NCBI RefSeq assembly: GCF_028389875.1
Contig: NC_084668.1
Location: forward strand, 28,626,993-28,690,992
DNA from: Rhea pennata
Taxonomy: Eukaryota > Chordata > Aves > Rheiformes > Rheidae
Length of the DNA: 64,000 nt
Direction of reading: 5' to 3'
Part shown: piece by piece, positions 1 through 12,300 of the stretch
How the letters are laid out: each line of letters begins with the position of its first letter
Position numbering within the stretch: the stretch's first letter is position 1
Notes under the pieces: generated by a model
What the model saw: the letters and a program-made list of their open reading frames with translations, nothing else
Databases searched by the model: none
Told to the model about the DNA's origin: nothing
Made by a program: the position numbers and the translations under genes

Positions 1-769
1 TGAATAGCAATTTTTTTTCAATCTATACAAATTCTATAATACAGTTATCTACACTTCAGAAGTGAATACGAGTGCAGTTCTACAAGTCTCTTCTCATGTC
101 AATTTTCTGGAAAATACTTTGTACTGTAAGTCATCAGTTAAATAAGAAAATGAAAAAGAAAATTACCTAAAACTCAGTTTGTTCATATATTTCCATATAT
201 ATATATGAAAATTTTTTTTTGCTTAACCTTGATCCATTTACTTATTCAACAAATTTATTCAATACTATGATGTCCACAGAATGTCTGATGACTTTCTTTT
301 GTTATTTTGAAATATCTGAAATGGTGGTTGTACTGAGGAACCATTGAATGTAAACTGCAAGAATTTTGCTATGAAATCTAAAAATCATTACAGTGTAGGT
401 ACTCTAAATTTGAATGAACTTTATTCTGCTTTCCATTCAAACATGCAGCTCTTAACAACTATTCATGGTTATAACAGCTATATGGCATGGCTGACAAAGC
501 CTCAGGTGAAACAACTGTTACAGAATTTTATCACACTCATGCAGAAGGCTTTCAGATATCTTGCTATATATAGAAAATAACACTTTTAATTGAATGCTCA
601 AAGAAAGTAATCGACAATCTCACTTCACACATTGAATTTCTGGATCATTTGTTTGCATATATGGAGAATCTCCTTAAACATAAGCTAAAAAATAGAACAG
701 ATTTCAGATTAGCACAAACGTAGAAGGAATCTATGACCTATATGCAAATTTATTCCTCACAGCTATAGT
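1..769. other. AT-rich intergenic sequence, no gene seen
   Basis: This stretch is AT-rich and has only one short open frame (344-580, 78 codons) with no recognisable family. There is no CpG enrichment, no splice-framed coding pattern and no repeat I can name. It ends at a CR1 tip at 770. Confidence 0.6.
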
Positions 770-838
770 CATTCGTAGAATCATAGGATCAATAAGGTTG
801 GAAGGGACCTCTGGAGATCATCTAGTCCAACCTCCCTC
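770..838 (-). mobile_element. CR1 LINE, short 3' end fragment
   Basis: The block reads AGAATCATAGGATCAATAAGG followed by GGTTGGAAGGGACCTCTGG and a CATCTAGTCCAACC segment. This is the reverse complement of the terminal part of an avian CR1 3' UTR, so the element lies on the minus strand with its 3' end at the left. Only about 70 bp survive, which is typical of the severe 5' truncation of CR1 copies. Sequence to the right is AT-rich and unrelated. Confidence 0.85.
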
Positions 839-907
839 AGAATTATATTATAATATTCAGTTAATTTCAGTTAGGTCAACTGAATACTATTCAGTTAAAA
901 TATATAT

Positions 908-943
908 ATTGGGAATATATAATATTATTATAATATTCCCAAT
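908..943. repeat. Inverted repeat, 11-bp perfect arms
   Basis: ATTGGGAATAT at 908-918 is matched by its exact reverse complement ATATTCCCAAT at 933-943, separated by a 14-base AT-only loop that is itself nearly palindromic. It lies in an AT-rich zone just after the CR1 tip. It could be a hairpin or cruciform-prone site, or the remnant of a small palindromic element. No function is shown. Confidence 0.6.
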
Positions 944-2420
944 ACTCCTCAGAAAAGTATATAAAAAGATAGAATAATTCTCTTTCAAACTGAGTATAAA
1001 AATTGAGTAATTTAACAAGTATATAGTAATTGATTAAAAATAGAGACAGACAAAAATGCTGCAAGTCCCTCAAAATATTTAGGGCAAATCTATTTTTTTG
1101 AATATGTAGAAAATTGAATTGCGTCTCCAGATGAATCTGTAACTAAAAGCGCATGTAACATTTAAAGACATGAAAATCAAAATGATATTTGAATAAGGAG
1201 TCACAAAATCAATCGTATAAATACAGAAAGCAAGAGTATGGAAACTTCACATAGAACGAAATACAGTGAAGAAGCATCTAGCTATGAACCAAATATCCAG
1301 AATTTGAGAAGAGAGATTACTAACTCTCTGAGTAGACCTAGATCAATAAATTTATTTAAAACGTTTGAAGTCGACTTCCTAGAATTAATCAAATCCCTCC
1401 ACAGTCTGCTAGGCTCCATTTCTCCTTTAAATTTTGGGGAAAAACAGTTCTCAGCAAATTCATAAACCTGAGCAGGAAAATACTGAGTTTTCTAAACTTA
1501 CCTATTGAAGATCAGTAGACTGTATGCCTTGCCTTGGACTAATTGCTAAGGCAGTAAGATTCATCTGCTTAACTTAGCTTCTTAAACCCTGTTCAGCACT
1601 TCCCTGGTACTTAATATTTAGTAAATGTATATAAGGATAGCTTTCCCATGACTTCATTGGATTAAAATTGGTTGGTTAAAAAAAAAAGATGCTGTAGATG
1701 CAATAACAAATTATGCATTTGAAGCAAGAAGTATTGATTGAAAATTACAGTTAATACTGCGTTGATTGTTAAAACAGATGATCATAATACCACTTTATGA
1801 GCTTAATAATCAATATGTTTATTAATGCTTTATTTTTCCATTTTAATGTAGATTGCTTTTCAGCTTAAGTGGGTTCTTGATTCAAAGACTCTCTACCTTC
1901 CAAATTAATTGCCATTTAAAACATTAATTTTACTTAGTTTACTGCTGGAATATCTGATAGCATGTGGGTAATACCTGTTTTGATAGCTCAGTTTTACAAG
2001 TATTATTCAAGAATATTCATGTTATTTCTAATCTATTTGGAATGTAATACGCAAAACACAGCTCTACATAATATAATTGTGTTGAGAATCTCTTCATAGG
2101 TTGATTTTGCACATAAGTAATCTAGATGCACACTACAGAACTTATTACAAATCTCAAATGTATCCTAACTTGTTCATAGATTCAAGAATATAGCATAGAT
2201 TTTTGTAGGAATAAATTATAAAAGTAGATGAGACTTCTGCATTGTAATTTTATTGGGTGGATTTGATTGCATAGAATAGGATTGTCACAGAATACATCAA
2301 GCTTCATTTGTGAGAAATAATCCTTCTAGGCGATCAAAATCCTAAAGGGATTTTCACACAGATGAATGAGTTATTTAACTGACAGGAAGCTTACTAAACT
2401 CCACAACACAGAAAATGCAC
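944..2420. other. AT-rich intergenic sequence, no gene seen
   Basis: Only a few short chance open frames occur here (for example 1238-1465, 75 codons, no recognisable domain). There is no CpG island and no repeat that I could identify. Confidence 0.55.
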
Positions 2421-2474
2421 TTACAACAAATTGGTCAGTTGGTGCATCAAACCAGTAGCTAATCTAAAACTGCC

Positions 2475-2735
2475 GGTGGAATACATGAAAAATAACCCTA
2501 GGCAGCAGCACAAGCTGGGGGCTGACCTGGCGAGCAGCTCTGCGGAGAAGGACCTGGCAGTGCTGGTGGATGGCGCGCTGACCGTGAGCCAGCAACGTGC
2601 CCCTGCGGCCAAGGAGGCCAATGGTCTCCTGGGCTGCATTGGGAAGAGTGCTGCCAGCAGGAGGAGGGAGGTGATCCTGCCCCTCTGCTCAGCCCTGGGG
2701 AGGCCTCACCTCGAGTGCTGCGTCCAGTTAGCTTT
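2475..2735 (+). mobile_element. CR1 LINE, fragment of ORF2 C-terminal region
   Basis: The + strand frame starting at 2431 encodes segments typical of the end of the CR1 reverse-transcriptase polyprotein: SSSAEKDLAVLVD, then SQQRAPAAKEANGLLGCIGK, then SRRREVILPLCSALGRPHLE. The frame is open over about 100 codons although the copy is only a fragment. The match stops near CCVQ, and the downstream part normally following (and the CR1 3' UTR) is missing, so this piece is truncated at the 3' side as well as the 5' side. Its GC content is much higher than that of the DNA around it. It is not a functional element. Confidence 0.85.
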
Positions 2736-3084
2736 TGGACCTCAAAAGCTTATCACCTGCAGTGCTAGCCTTGCTATGCAAAGTGTTCAGGAGGAAATAT
2801 TTTAGAAAAGTGAGGTATTTCTAAGAAGAGCGATTTGTCTTCAAGACAGTGCTGACTGAGAATCTGCTCAGGCCCTATTGAAAAATCACTTTCTTTACTG
2901 GATCAGCTTCTTACAGCTCATTATATTCCCACGGAAGTGAACAGGAATTTTGCCAGTGACAGTCCCGTGAATAAGATGAAGTATCACATACAAGGCAGAA
3001 CAGATACTCTTTCTCAGTCATGAAATCAACGTCATGGCACCGCGAGGGATGTACAGAGACGTACAACAGAGAAGACAAAGCAGG

Positions 3085-3335
3085 ATCAGATGTGCTACGA
3101 AACCTCCTCCTCGACGAACCCCAGCGCACCCTAACCGCTGCAACCAGCCGCCGCCTCCCCGCCGCGTCGCCGCAGGCAGCGCTGCGGAGGAGGGAGCGCG
3201 GAGCCCTGCGACCTGCCCTTTCGTCTGCGCCGCGGGGCCGCAGAAGCGCCGCAGGCGAACTGCGACGGGGCGAGCGGAGTCGCGGCAGCCCGGCCGACGC
3301 GCACGCGGCCGCAAGCTTCTCAACTCTGAAGTGTT
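3085..3335. promoter_or_regulatory. Orphan CpG-rich block in AT-rich DNA
   Basis: About 250 bp with dense CpG (runs such as CCGCCGCGTCGCCGC and GGCGAGCGGAGTCGCGGC), sharply bounded on both sides by AT-rich sequence. No recognised coding exon overlaps it. The overlapping open frames on both strands (3020-3427 and 3034-3372 on +, 3018-3341 on -) are proline/arginine/alanine-rich, as expected from GC-rich non-coding DNA. It could be an unmethylated island acting as a promoter for an unannotated transcript, or a GC-rich insertion. Confidence 0.45.
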
Positions 3336-3379
3336 CAGCATTTGGCCCGTGGTTCAGAAACTACCGCAATGACTTTAGT

Positions 3380-6300
3380 TTGACTACAGTAGTGACTGCA
3401 GTCACAAACTTTAACGTATTTACTTGAAGGTATACTTAATAAGATGCAGTTATTTACGGATTTTTAAGATGCTGCTATACGTTCCTCAGACCTATTCTGT
3501 TACTCCTTAAAGTAATTCATAAATTTAAATTTCTAAACAACCGCAATTAAGAGACAGCACAGATAGTTCATAGGAACATTAAGGTTTTGATCCAGTAGCT
3601 CATTAGTTAACGTTATGCAGTTAAATTGCGAGTAAGGTTTATTCTAAAGGCTATGAATTACTCTGTGACTCCCTCCAAAATAGACTTCAGAATGATACAG
3701 ATCGTATTGTACACAGTATTTCTTAATTAAAGTCATAGGTAGGGATAATGCTTAGGCTCAGAAAATTCTAAAACTTAAATTAAGAATCTTGCATCCATTA
3801 TTTTTATTAACATAGTTTACTAAGTATAAACAGTAGAAATCCAAACTAAAACAAAGCATACACTTTGATTATTAATTAAAATCTCCTTACACTTCCACTT
3901 GCAAAGAGTGCAAGCTTGTAAGCTAGCCAAGGCCTTAATTTCCACTAACTTCACTAAAAACCATTAAGTCTCATCTTCGTTCAACGTATACAGGATAAGA
4001 TCTTTATAGAATTCTACCAGATTAGACAGTTCTAAGATTGCTACCGCTCATTTGATGAACTCTGAAGTAAGCTGTGCTTTTCATTTCTGTTCTTTTCCAC
4101 ACTGCATCATGCTACAGCAATCAGCCTTTTCATTCCCAGTCGATACATAAAATTTTATCATCATTACTTACTAAATTTAAATCTGTTGGGCGCATTCCTT
4201 ACAATATGCTTTTAAAATGTTAATAAATATTGTATTTGTTGTTTCAATTTTTAAACTGCAGTATCTAAAGCGCCAAAAATAAACTGGAATAAAAGAGAAT
4301 ATTATAGGAAAGGAGAGTAAACAAAGATGATTAATTTTTTAACAATGAATTAAAAATAACTTATTTACTATCATAAGAATCATCACTTCATTCACATGTT
4401 CATGATTCATTAACTAGAAGCTCAAATAAAAACTTTATCAGTGAATAATCAAGTTCCAAATCCTCAGTAAAATCAAATCTGTAATAGTAAAGCTTTCTTT
4501 AGTTAATGCGATAGTTTTTCTGCTGTCGTTACTGCTATGTCATGGAATTGGCTTTTTTTTTTTTTGAGTTTCTACTTAATGAATTTATTTCTTATAATTG
4601 TCCATTAGTCTCCTAACATTTATTTTCTTTAAAGCTAACTATTCCAGGTATTTTAGGAAGACGAGACATCCAGAATGTGGTTTTGCTAGATTATTATCTT
4701 ACGAGGTAACATGCAGTCAATATCAACACTTTTTCTTCTAGGAAATAACGTCACCTAAGAAAAAGGAAGAGGGCTGTGGGGGGTAATCCTTGAAAGGACA
4801 AGAGTTCCCACTTCCCATTTAAGACATCCTCATTTTCTGATCATGCCTTACCAGAGTTTTATTTTATGATTCCTAAAATACCGGTGATTTTTACGAGTAT
4901 ATGTCATTAAAATTATGGGGTTTTTTCTAACAAAATGTGCTAGTTTTTACCACTGACTGTTTTTAAAGGCATACTCACTTCCACTTTCCCTTGTAAATCT
5001 ACTTTATGCCTTAAGTTTGACTTTGACAAACAAGATGAGTCAAAAGGAAAAATAAATCAACCCAAAACAGTTTATAATGAGTGAGAGTATGATACAGCAT
5101 GTTAATATTTTTAATGGGAAAAAGTCAAATTTGGGCTAGTAAGAGCCTCTCTTTTATCCTCTATGTAACACTTCTCTCTGACTGGATCCACTTCCACTAT
5201 ACATTGACATATGAGGAAGAAAACAGGAATGTGTTGTGCTAAAGGACTCATAGATCTCCAACAGCTGACTACATGAGCACCATGTTAAGTATATCTCTTG
5301 GACATCCTTTCCTTGTGCACAAGCAGCCAAAACTTAATGTTTCTCCTTTCAGCTGTTTCAGAGTCACGCTGACTAAACCAAACAAAGAATAGATGCATTT
5401 TCATAAAAGCATTGCTTTGATCTAAAACAAAACATGAAAAGAAAAAATTGAGATAGTAGGAAGGGAAAGGAATTTAGAATAATCTTGCCTCATTAAAAAG
5501 AAGCTACTACACATCTATCCAAGTCAATATGCAAAATCTTTAAACATTTTTTCTTTTACCTCTCTAGCTTTTTCTTTGGATAAGCTATAGGTACTCTTAA
5601 AGTAATCTGAAGATTATTGTTGTGTCTGTAAAATGTACTACAAAAGAAGATGCTTTGTATATAGAAGTTAAAGGTTCAGTTTTTGTATTAAAGAATTTGA
5701 ATTCCATTTTTAATATGGCACTGCACATCCTGGCTTTGCAACTTTGGAAGTGTGAAGTAGCGTACCAAAGACACTTTGCAAATCAACATGTGTAAAGGGA
5801 AATTTAGATAATCACACTGCTTCTAAGAATTGTATTTACCTACATTTGCCAAAAATGACCCTCAAAAAAAAAAAAAAAAAAAAAAAAGAAAAAGAAAGAA
5901 AAAGGTCATTTCTAAGGTCATCAATGGCAAATTAAGCACTCCTAAAAGCTGAACTATATGTAGAAGTCTATGCTCACTTCTCATCATTTTCATGCTATGA
6001 CAATATTCTGTTTCTTGATTGATTGAAAGTATCTTCCTTTTTTTGGTAGGAAAAGTGTAGAACATTCTTTATCTTCTTAGTACTCAAATAAAAAAGTATA
6101 AACTTCAATGGAACATGAAGAGAGAACAAGTACGAAAAATAATCTATGAATACTTTAGCAAAATATAAAATTGAAACAATCATAATTGCTTTTGCTCTAG
6201 ATTCACAGAAATTTTGCAAGAGAAACAGAATCTAGAAAGACTTGAACTGAGGCTTTAACCAATGTAAACAGTGAGAGATAAATACTATAAGAAAATATTA

Positions 6301-9300
6301 AACTTTGCATTGTATTATGCATTCTAGCAGACGAGGGTATCAGGGGCATCTCTGACCTCAGTCCTTTCCCCAGGTAGTCCATGCTGAATTTCAGACTCAT
6401 TCAGAATACAGTAAAAAGGACTAGGGCTCAACAGGGGAGGAAAGCAGTGAAGATTTTTGATATTCCTCTGCTTCTAAAGGAAAAAAATGCAGCCCTGCTA
6501 CACTTTTACGTAGTTCTCTATTTTTACTGGCCTGAGTTACCCCCCCCTTTCCTAAAATTTCTGGCTTTGGGGCTGAAATCAGAACTGCACAGTCCTGAGC
6601 ACCAGGGATTCAAAGCATCCTTAAGAATATGGATTTTGCACAAGCTAGTATACTTTAGGTTTCAAGTACAAAGATCTAACAACAGAAGAGTTAAGCTGTT
6701 GTGAACCAAAAAAATTGAACACATCCACAATTCAGGGTTTAGAAATTATTCATTAAAATAAGAAATCCTCAGCCCTTGATACTGCTTTGGCTTCTTTCTT
6801 GTTTGATCTTAATTTGAAACAATTTATAACATCAAAATGCTGTAATATTTCAGAATTGTTTTTACATGTAATGCCAGCATTCATAACAGTTATAATTTGC
6901 TTTTCAAACAACTTGAGAAGAAAAACATATTAAAATTATCCTAATAAATCCACTGGAGGATTATTGTTGTATAGGAATATCAAATAATTTAGCATGCATT
7001 GAGGATTCATTGTAATATGAAACAGTGAAATGTTAATGATATTAATCTGAAATAGGGTGTTCTTCCTTTGATTAGATGCTATACATCAGTTTGACAGTCT
7101 TAATACTTTCTGGTTATACTGATAAATGGAATCAATTTTAAATTACATTACTCCGTATGCCTGCTAGTTAATTTAGAAATAAAATTATTTCCTTATAAAT
7201 TTTAAATGATAAACTATAGAAGTGTAAACAGACCGCAGTTGCTTGTTATCTGCAATGTGCATTATATTATAGAGTAAGAAATACGTGCAATTTTTTTTCT
7301 AACATGACAAACTCATAAAAATAGTCTTTTTAGCTGATGATCCTCCTCCTAAGAAATTTTTTAGTCCAAAGTGATCAAGACATTTCATACCTAAAAATGA
7401 TCTTACTGGCTTAAATAGCAGTATTCATATGCTTACAGAGAGGCCTATGCACACCCTGTACATCCCGCTAATCAGAGACCAAAACTTGTAAATTCATGTT
7501 TATGCTGAAAAACTAAATCACATACATGAATCCTGTTCATCTAAACTGGTTTCAGAGCCTATTTTAAAAGATACATGCGTGCTCAAGTGTTTTCCTACTT
7601 CTGAATTGAAACCTGGCAGCTGACTATAGTAGATACAGGTGGAAATTTTATCCCTATCAGCACCATGCAGTCATGCTTTTATTTACATTATGATAAAACA
7701 ACTGTGAAATTGGAACACATTTGTAAGAAGTACATAGATCTATATTGCTTGATTATTGCTGAACTTTTTTAGTATAACAGGCAAAACACTTGAAAATTCA
7801 GAAATTCACTGTTGAGAACAGGTTTAATATGAAATCTTAGAGGGAGAAAATCTCTTCTCCCCAGAAAATCTACTTTTTTCCAGCTAAACTTTTGATGTTG
7901 TATACCTAATCCTATCTTAGGTCAGCAGAATTCATGACAACCAGTCAAGTTTGCTGAAGCACAGTTCCTAATTTGCCCCAGTTGATTCTAGATCAGGGAA
8001 GTAACTTGTGCAACATGTCATTATTGTTCATAACTAATTGCTATTAGTTGCAACTATTATTGCAGCTTTTGACACCTCCTTTCTGTTTCACTTGCCATTT
8101 CATCACTGAGGAGGAAAAGAAAGAGTGGGAGATGGAGGCAGAATTACCTAGTATAAAGATATAATCCTGCCCCCAGAAAGCTGAGGAAGGCCTTGTTGAA
8201 GATTCAGTGGGAGCTGAGGAGGTAAGGCAGTATAGCAGTTTCTTCAGTGATTGTTTTTAAAAAAAAATTACTGATTAGTAAAGCTTTTCCTGAAGTCAAA
8301 CCAGAAATTTGAGTTTGAGGTAGTGTTCAAAATACATTCTACCTTGCATTGAAATATCTTTGTCCAGTTTGAGGTAATTATTCATCATTATTCCCATTTC
8401 ACACACAAATACACAGAACAACAGAAAACACATTATCTGCCTAGTACCATTGACTCTGTGATACGCTTCTACCACACTTATCACTGATATCTGAGAAAAA
8501 AAAATGAAAGTCAGCTCCAATGAAGTAAAAACTCATACTAACTCAAAATTAAAGCAAGATTATACTTCCATTTTGGTTATTCTCAGCTGTCTTATGCTTT
8601 TCAGTACAGATAAGAGATGTACAATGCTACTCCCTTTTGCCTCTTTACCAGAGAAAATAATACGAAACTTCTGTCAAAACTTCTAATCGCTTAGAACAGC
8701 AGTATTCTGTGTCATTGAGAACCTAATGTCCTTCAAAACCAAACTGTTTACCTGCAGCTTCAACTCATGCTTTTTAGCACTGGACTCTCACAACAAGAAT
8801 AATCACATCTGTTTTCAAAGATGAAGAGTGCTGGCTAATTCTTGATTCATTCTTGTTAAAAACACACACACTATGCTTTATATTCTAAGTGATAAAGCAA
8901 AGGCAAGAGCACATTTCCTGAAGAGCTATATGCAGATACTACCATTTAATCCATTACAAATTACTTCATCCATAGCAGACCTTGCAAAGCAGACAGGAAA
9001 AAAATTCACAGCTAAGCATAAAGCATTTGTACTGAGAAATCCTCACTTGCACACTTTAATAAAAGTCTTTCAATGCCTTCCTCACTATTTTTCAGCTCTT
9101 CTAAATACACATTCAAATCACTATCCACCAGGAATCCGTATATATGTATATCAGATGCTGCAATGACTAATGAAGTATATTTAAACTGACTCTGCGAAGG
9201 AGAAAGAATTAATTTAATTCATCATAGACAAGATAATGCAAACAAAACTAGAAGCAGTAACTAAAAGTAGGAGCTATTTTCTCCTTCCATCAAAACCCGA

Positions 9301-12300
9301 GTTCAATCCATCAAAAATACAGCATGACCTATATAGGTTCTACTGTCCCATGTTAGACATAGTGGAACAGCTGTTCATGACTTGCTTTGATACAGCTAAT
9401 GGGCAGAACTGAGCAAACATGGGAGTTAAATGCAGCATCTGGTAAGTTAAATAATTTTGATGGCATATATGCCACACATTTTATTTATGTTTTCAACACA
9501 TGGTCTTTCTACATATGATGTGATGCAACTTGTACTAAACACAACAAAAATCTAGAATCAGGTGTCTTCAGAGAATGTTTGCTAATTTATCAAGTGAAGT
9601 AATTTATCATATCAGCATATACCTAGTTTAGTGAACTCTGCTCCATTTTTCTTTTACTAATAGATTAGAATAGCATGCTGACAAAACACAAGATAGAGAA
9701 TGCTTATTTTCCCTCTTTTATACTAAGGATACGTAAGGTGACTTACATGACCTGAATGAAAACCACAACATGACGTAAGGTATCCTTTCTCCAAATAAAT
9801 TATATGTGACAGGGAAAAGAAAAAAGCATGGTTTAGAGAGATGCGCTTCCATTACCTATTAGCCTTTTCGCCATCAACCTTTGAAATTTCTATTTAATAG
9901 AGGACTAGTACGATGGAAGGAGAGAAGGCAGACAAAACCATATTCAAAAATTAATCTGCAAATAAAAGAGAGTCAAAAATTTCATATTCATAAACTTCAT
10001 GAAGTTCAGTTCTCTAAATGACAAGAGACGAGTTTTCTAAGTCACTGTTTTTCAGGTAAGAAAATCATGTTCGAGGACTTTTCCACCTCAAAGCCAGAAG
10101 TAATTACAATCCCACTGCAGAGACTATCGCAGGTTCTGCTTGCCGCAGAGAGCTATGTCACAGTGGTATTAGACAGAACAGCAGCTAATGTTTGAATGTA
10201 TCCAACAGTCCAAAGGAGATATCTTTGACCTCCACCAAGTTGATGAACAATACATGTTTCTTTGAACAGAATGACCAGCATAGTATTCTTATCTGTACAA
10301 ATAGGCAGCAGCAGAAACCAGACAGCCAGAGGAATAAAAGAAAATCCAAAACACAACATCACAAAGAAGCTATCTGCCAGCTCTGCATTACTTTTATAAT
10401 GAGATAATGTCACATAAAGCAAGACATTTTTGATGAGATGGAGTTTACAAAGGCACTTCATATGTAAAATTCCATTGAATGATTGCGTGAAGAATTTAGA
10501 TCTATTGTAACTATTAAATAATTCATAATTACACTTTCCTCAGCAGAAAATTGGATGTTTGACAGTACCGGGTACATGAAAAAACATGTTTAAATTGTAT
10601 TATATAAACATTTGCAAATATTTTCCTAATAGATCAGTATCACCCTACAATTACGTTTCTGTTTCACAGGGTAAAAAATAAGCACTTTGGTATAGCACTC
10701 TCATGATACACCTGCTTAACTCTGCAGCATAATACAAACTACGTAATTTCCTTTCTTTTAAAGTGCATTTAATTGACAGATTTTTATCACTCTGATATCA
10801 GTCATGAAATGAAACTCAGAAAAATCAAAGCAAGCTGCCTAAATGAATATTAAATACTGTTTTAATGTTGGTTTAAAGAAAAAAGTCAGAACTTCACATA
10901 GTCTCAGTTCATATTTAAGTGATGTATCAGCAGATGCTTTTTACTAGTATGTAGATACAAAATTTGCCTGGATCTATCTTAACAGTAACATTTCCGTAAA
11001 AGACATATGGGTATGGACATGAATTTTGGTGTCTATCTGTGCTGTTATTCCACTACCCAATAACGCCAAGTATTTGTGAGAACTACTGTGACTGAAGAAC
11101 TTCTGCAGCTAAACATAAAGCCCAACAGTCTAAATCCACTGGAAAGACACAGATAAACATTGGCAGAGAGGCAGACTCAACCTAACGCACCTGGCTTTTC
11201 AGGGGGCTTATCACCTCAGCTTAGCACCAACAACAGCTTCTCAGCTTCTGGTTCAGACTTGACTCCAAACTAGCCATCTGGAAGCACCCTGGGCGAGGGG
11301 AGGCTGCACACTAGAAAACACTTTGTAGATATCCACCACCACTTACTAAATTGCTGCAAGAAGCAAAATCAATACACATTTGCCTTTCTGGGGCTCTGCA
11401 TTGGTTAGATACTGTCTGTGGCTTTAAGCCTTTTAAGCTTTTTGCTGCCTCAAAGCAGCAAAATTCACTTGCAAAAAAATTTTAGCCTGAATTTTCCCTG
11501 CAATTTTCCCTGATCTTCAGAAGTTCTTACATACTCCTAGAATGCTAAAAAAAAAAAAAAGGCATGAGACATAGGAGCTACATTTTACTTCTTCAGGAAG
11601 GCATGATAGATTTTCCACGTAATACACTCAAATAGTCATTGCTAAGTAAACATAGCAGGATTTCTGAATACAACTGTTCCTTATACAAATGATAAAATAT
11701 AGCAGATACTAGATTTAGACTCTAATGTAAATTCTTTTTGAAACATTTGTAGGATCAAAGTTTTCCCAGGAATGATCAGTCATTCTCCTGCGGCAGCAGT
11801 CTCTTAAACTCTCATAGTCAATTCGAATTGACTGTGGTTTGGTTTGTCCGGCAACAAAATAAAACCACTTCTTGTAAAAATGAAAGCTAAACCAAACTCC
11901 ATTCTTTTCTCTTTGTGCCACCAGCTTCCTCTCAATCTCTTAATTACTCTTAGAAACTTCATTTTCTTTTTCTATGTTGAGAAATTGTCTACTCTCCAAA
12001 CTACAGCCTCTTACAGATACCTGTGGAACAGGTTCATCTCAGCTTTTGACTAGGCAAGCCTACCTCAGCATCTACCACCACTTGAAAGAGACATGAAAGA
12101 GCCCGTTGTGGACTGTGTGTTCATGGTGGGACAAGCCTCAAGCCATTTAATAGCAATTGTAACTGATGATGGATACACAGAAAGATTTCCAAGATCATCA
12201 CAAACCAGCAACCTATTTGGAGTTATTCCAGATGTAGCTGCCTTTGAGTAAGATTAACCACATCATAACAATATTCAAATTAAAATGATTGACACGTTGT

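Noticed and set aside
10153-10461. A 102-codon minus-strand frame with membrane-like composition
   Set aside because: Its hydrophobicity follows from T-rich codons on the opposite strand of A-rich DNA. There is no recognisable family and no gene structure.
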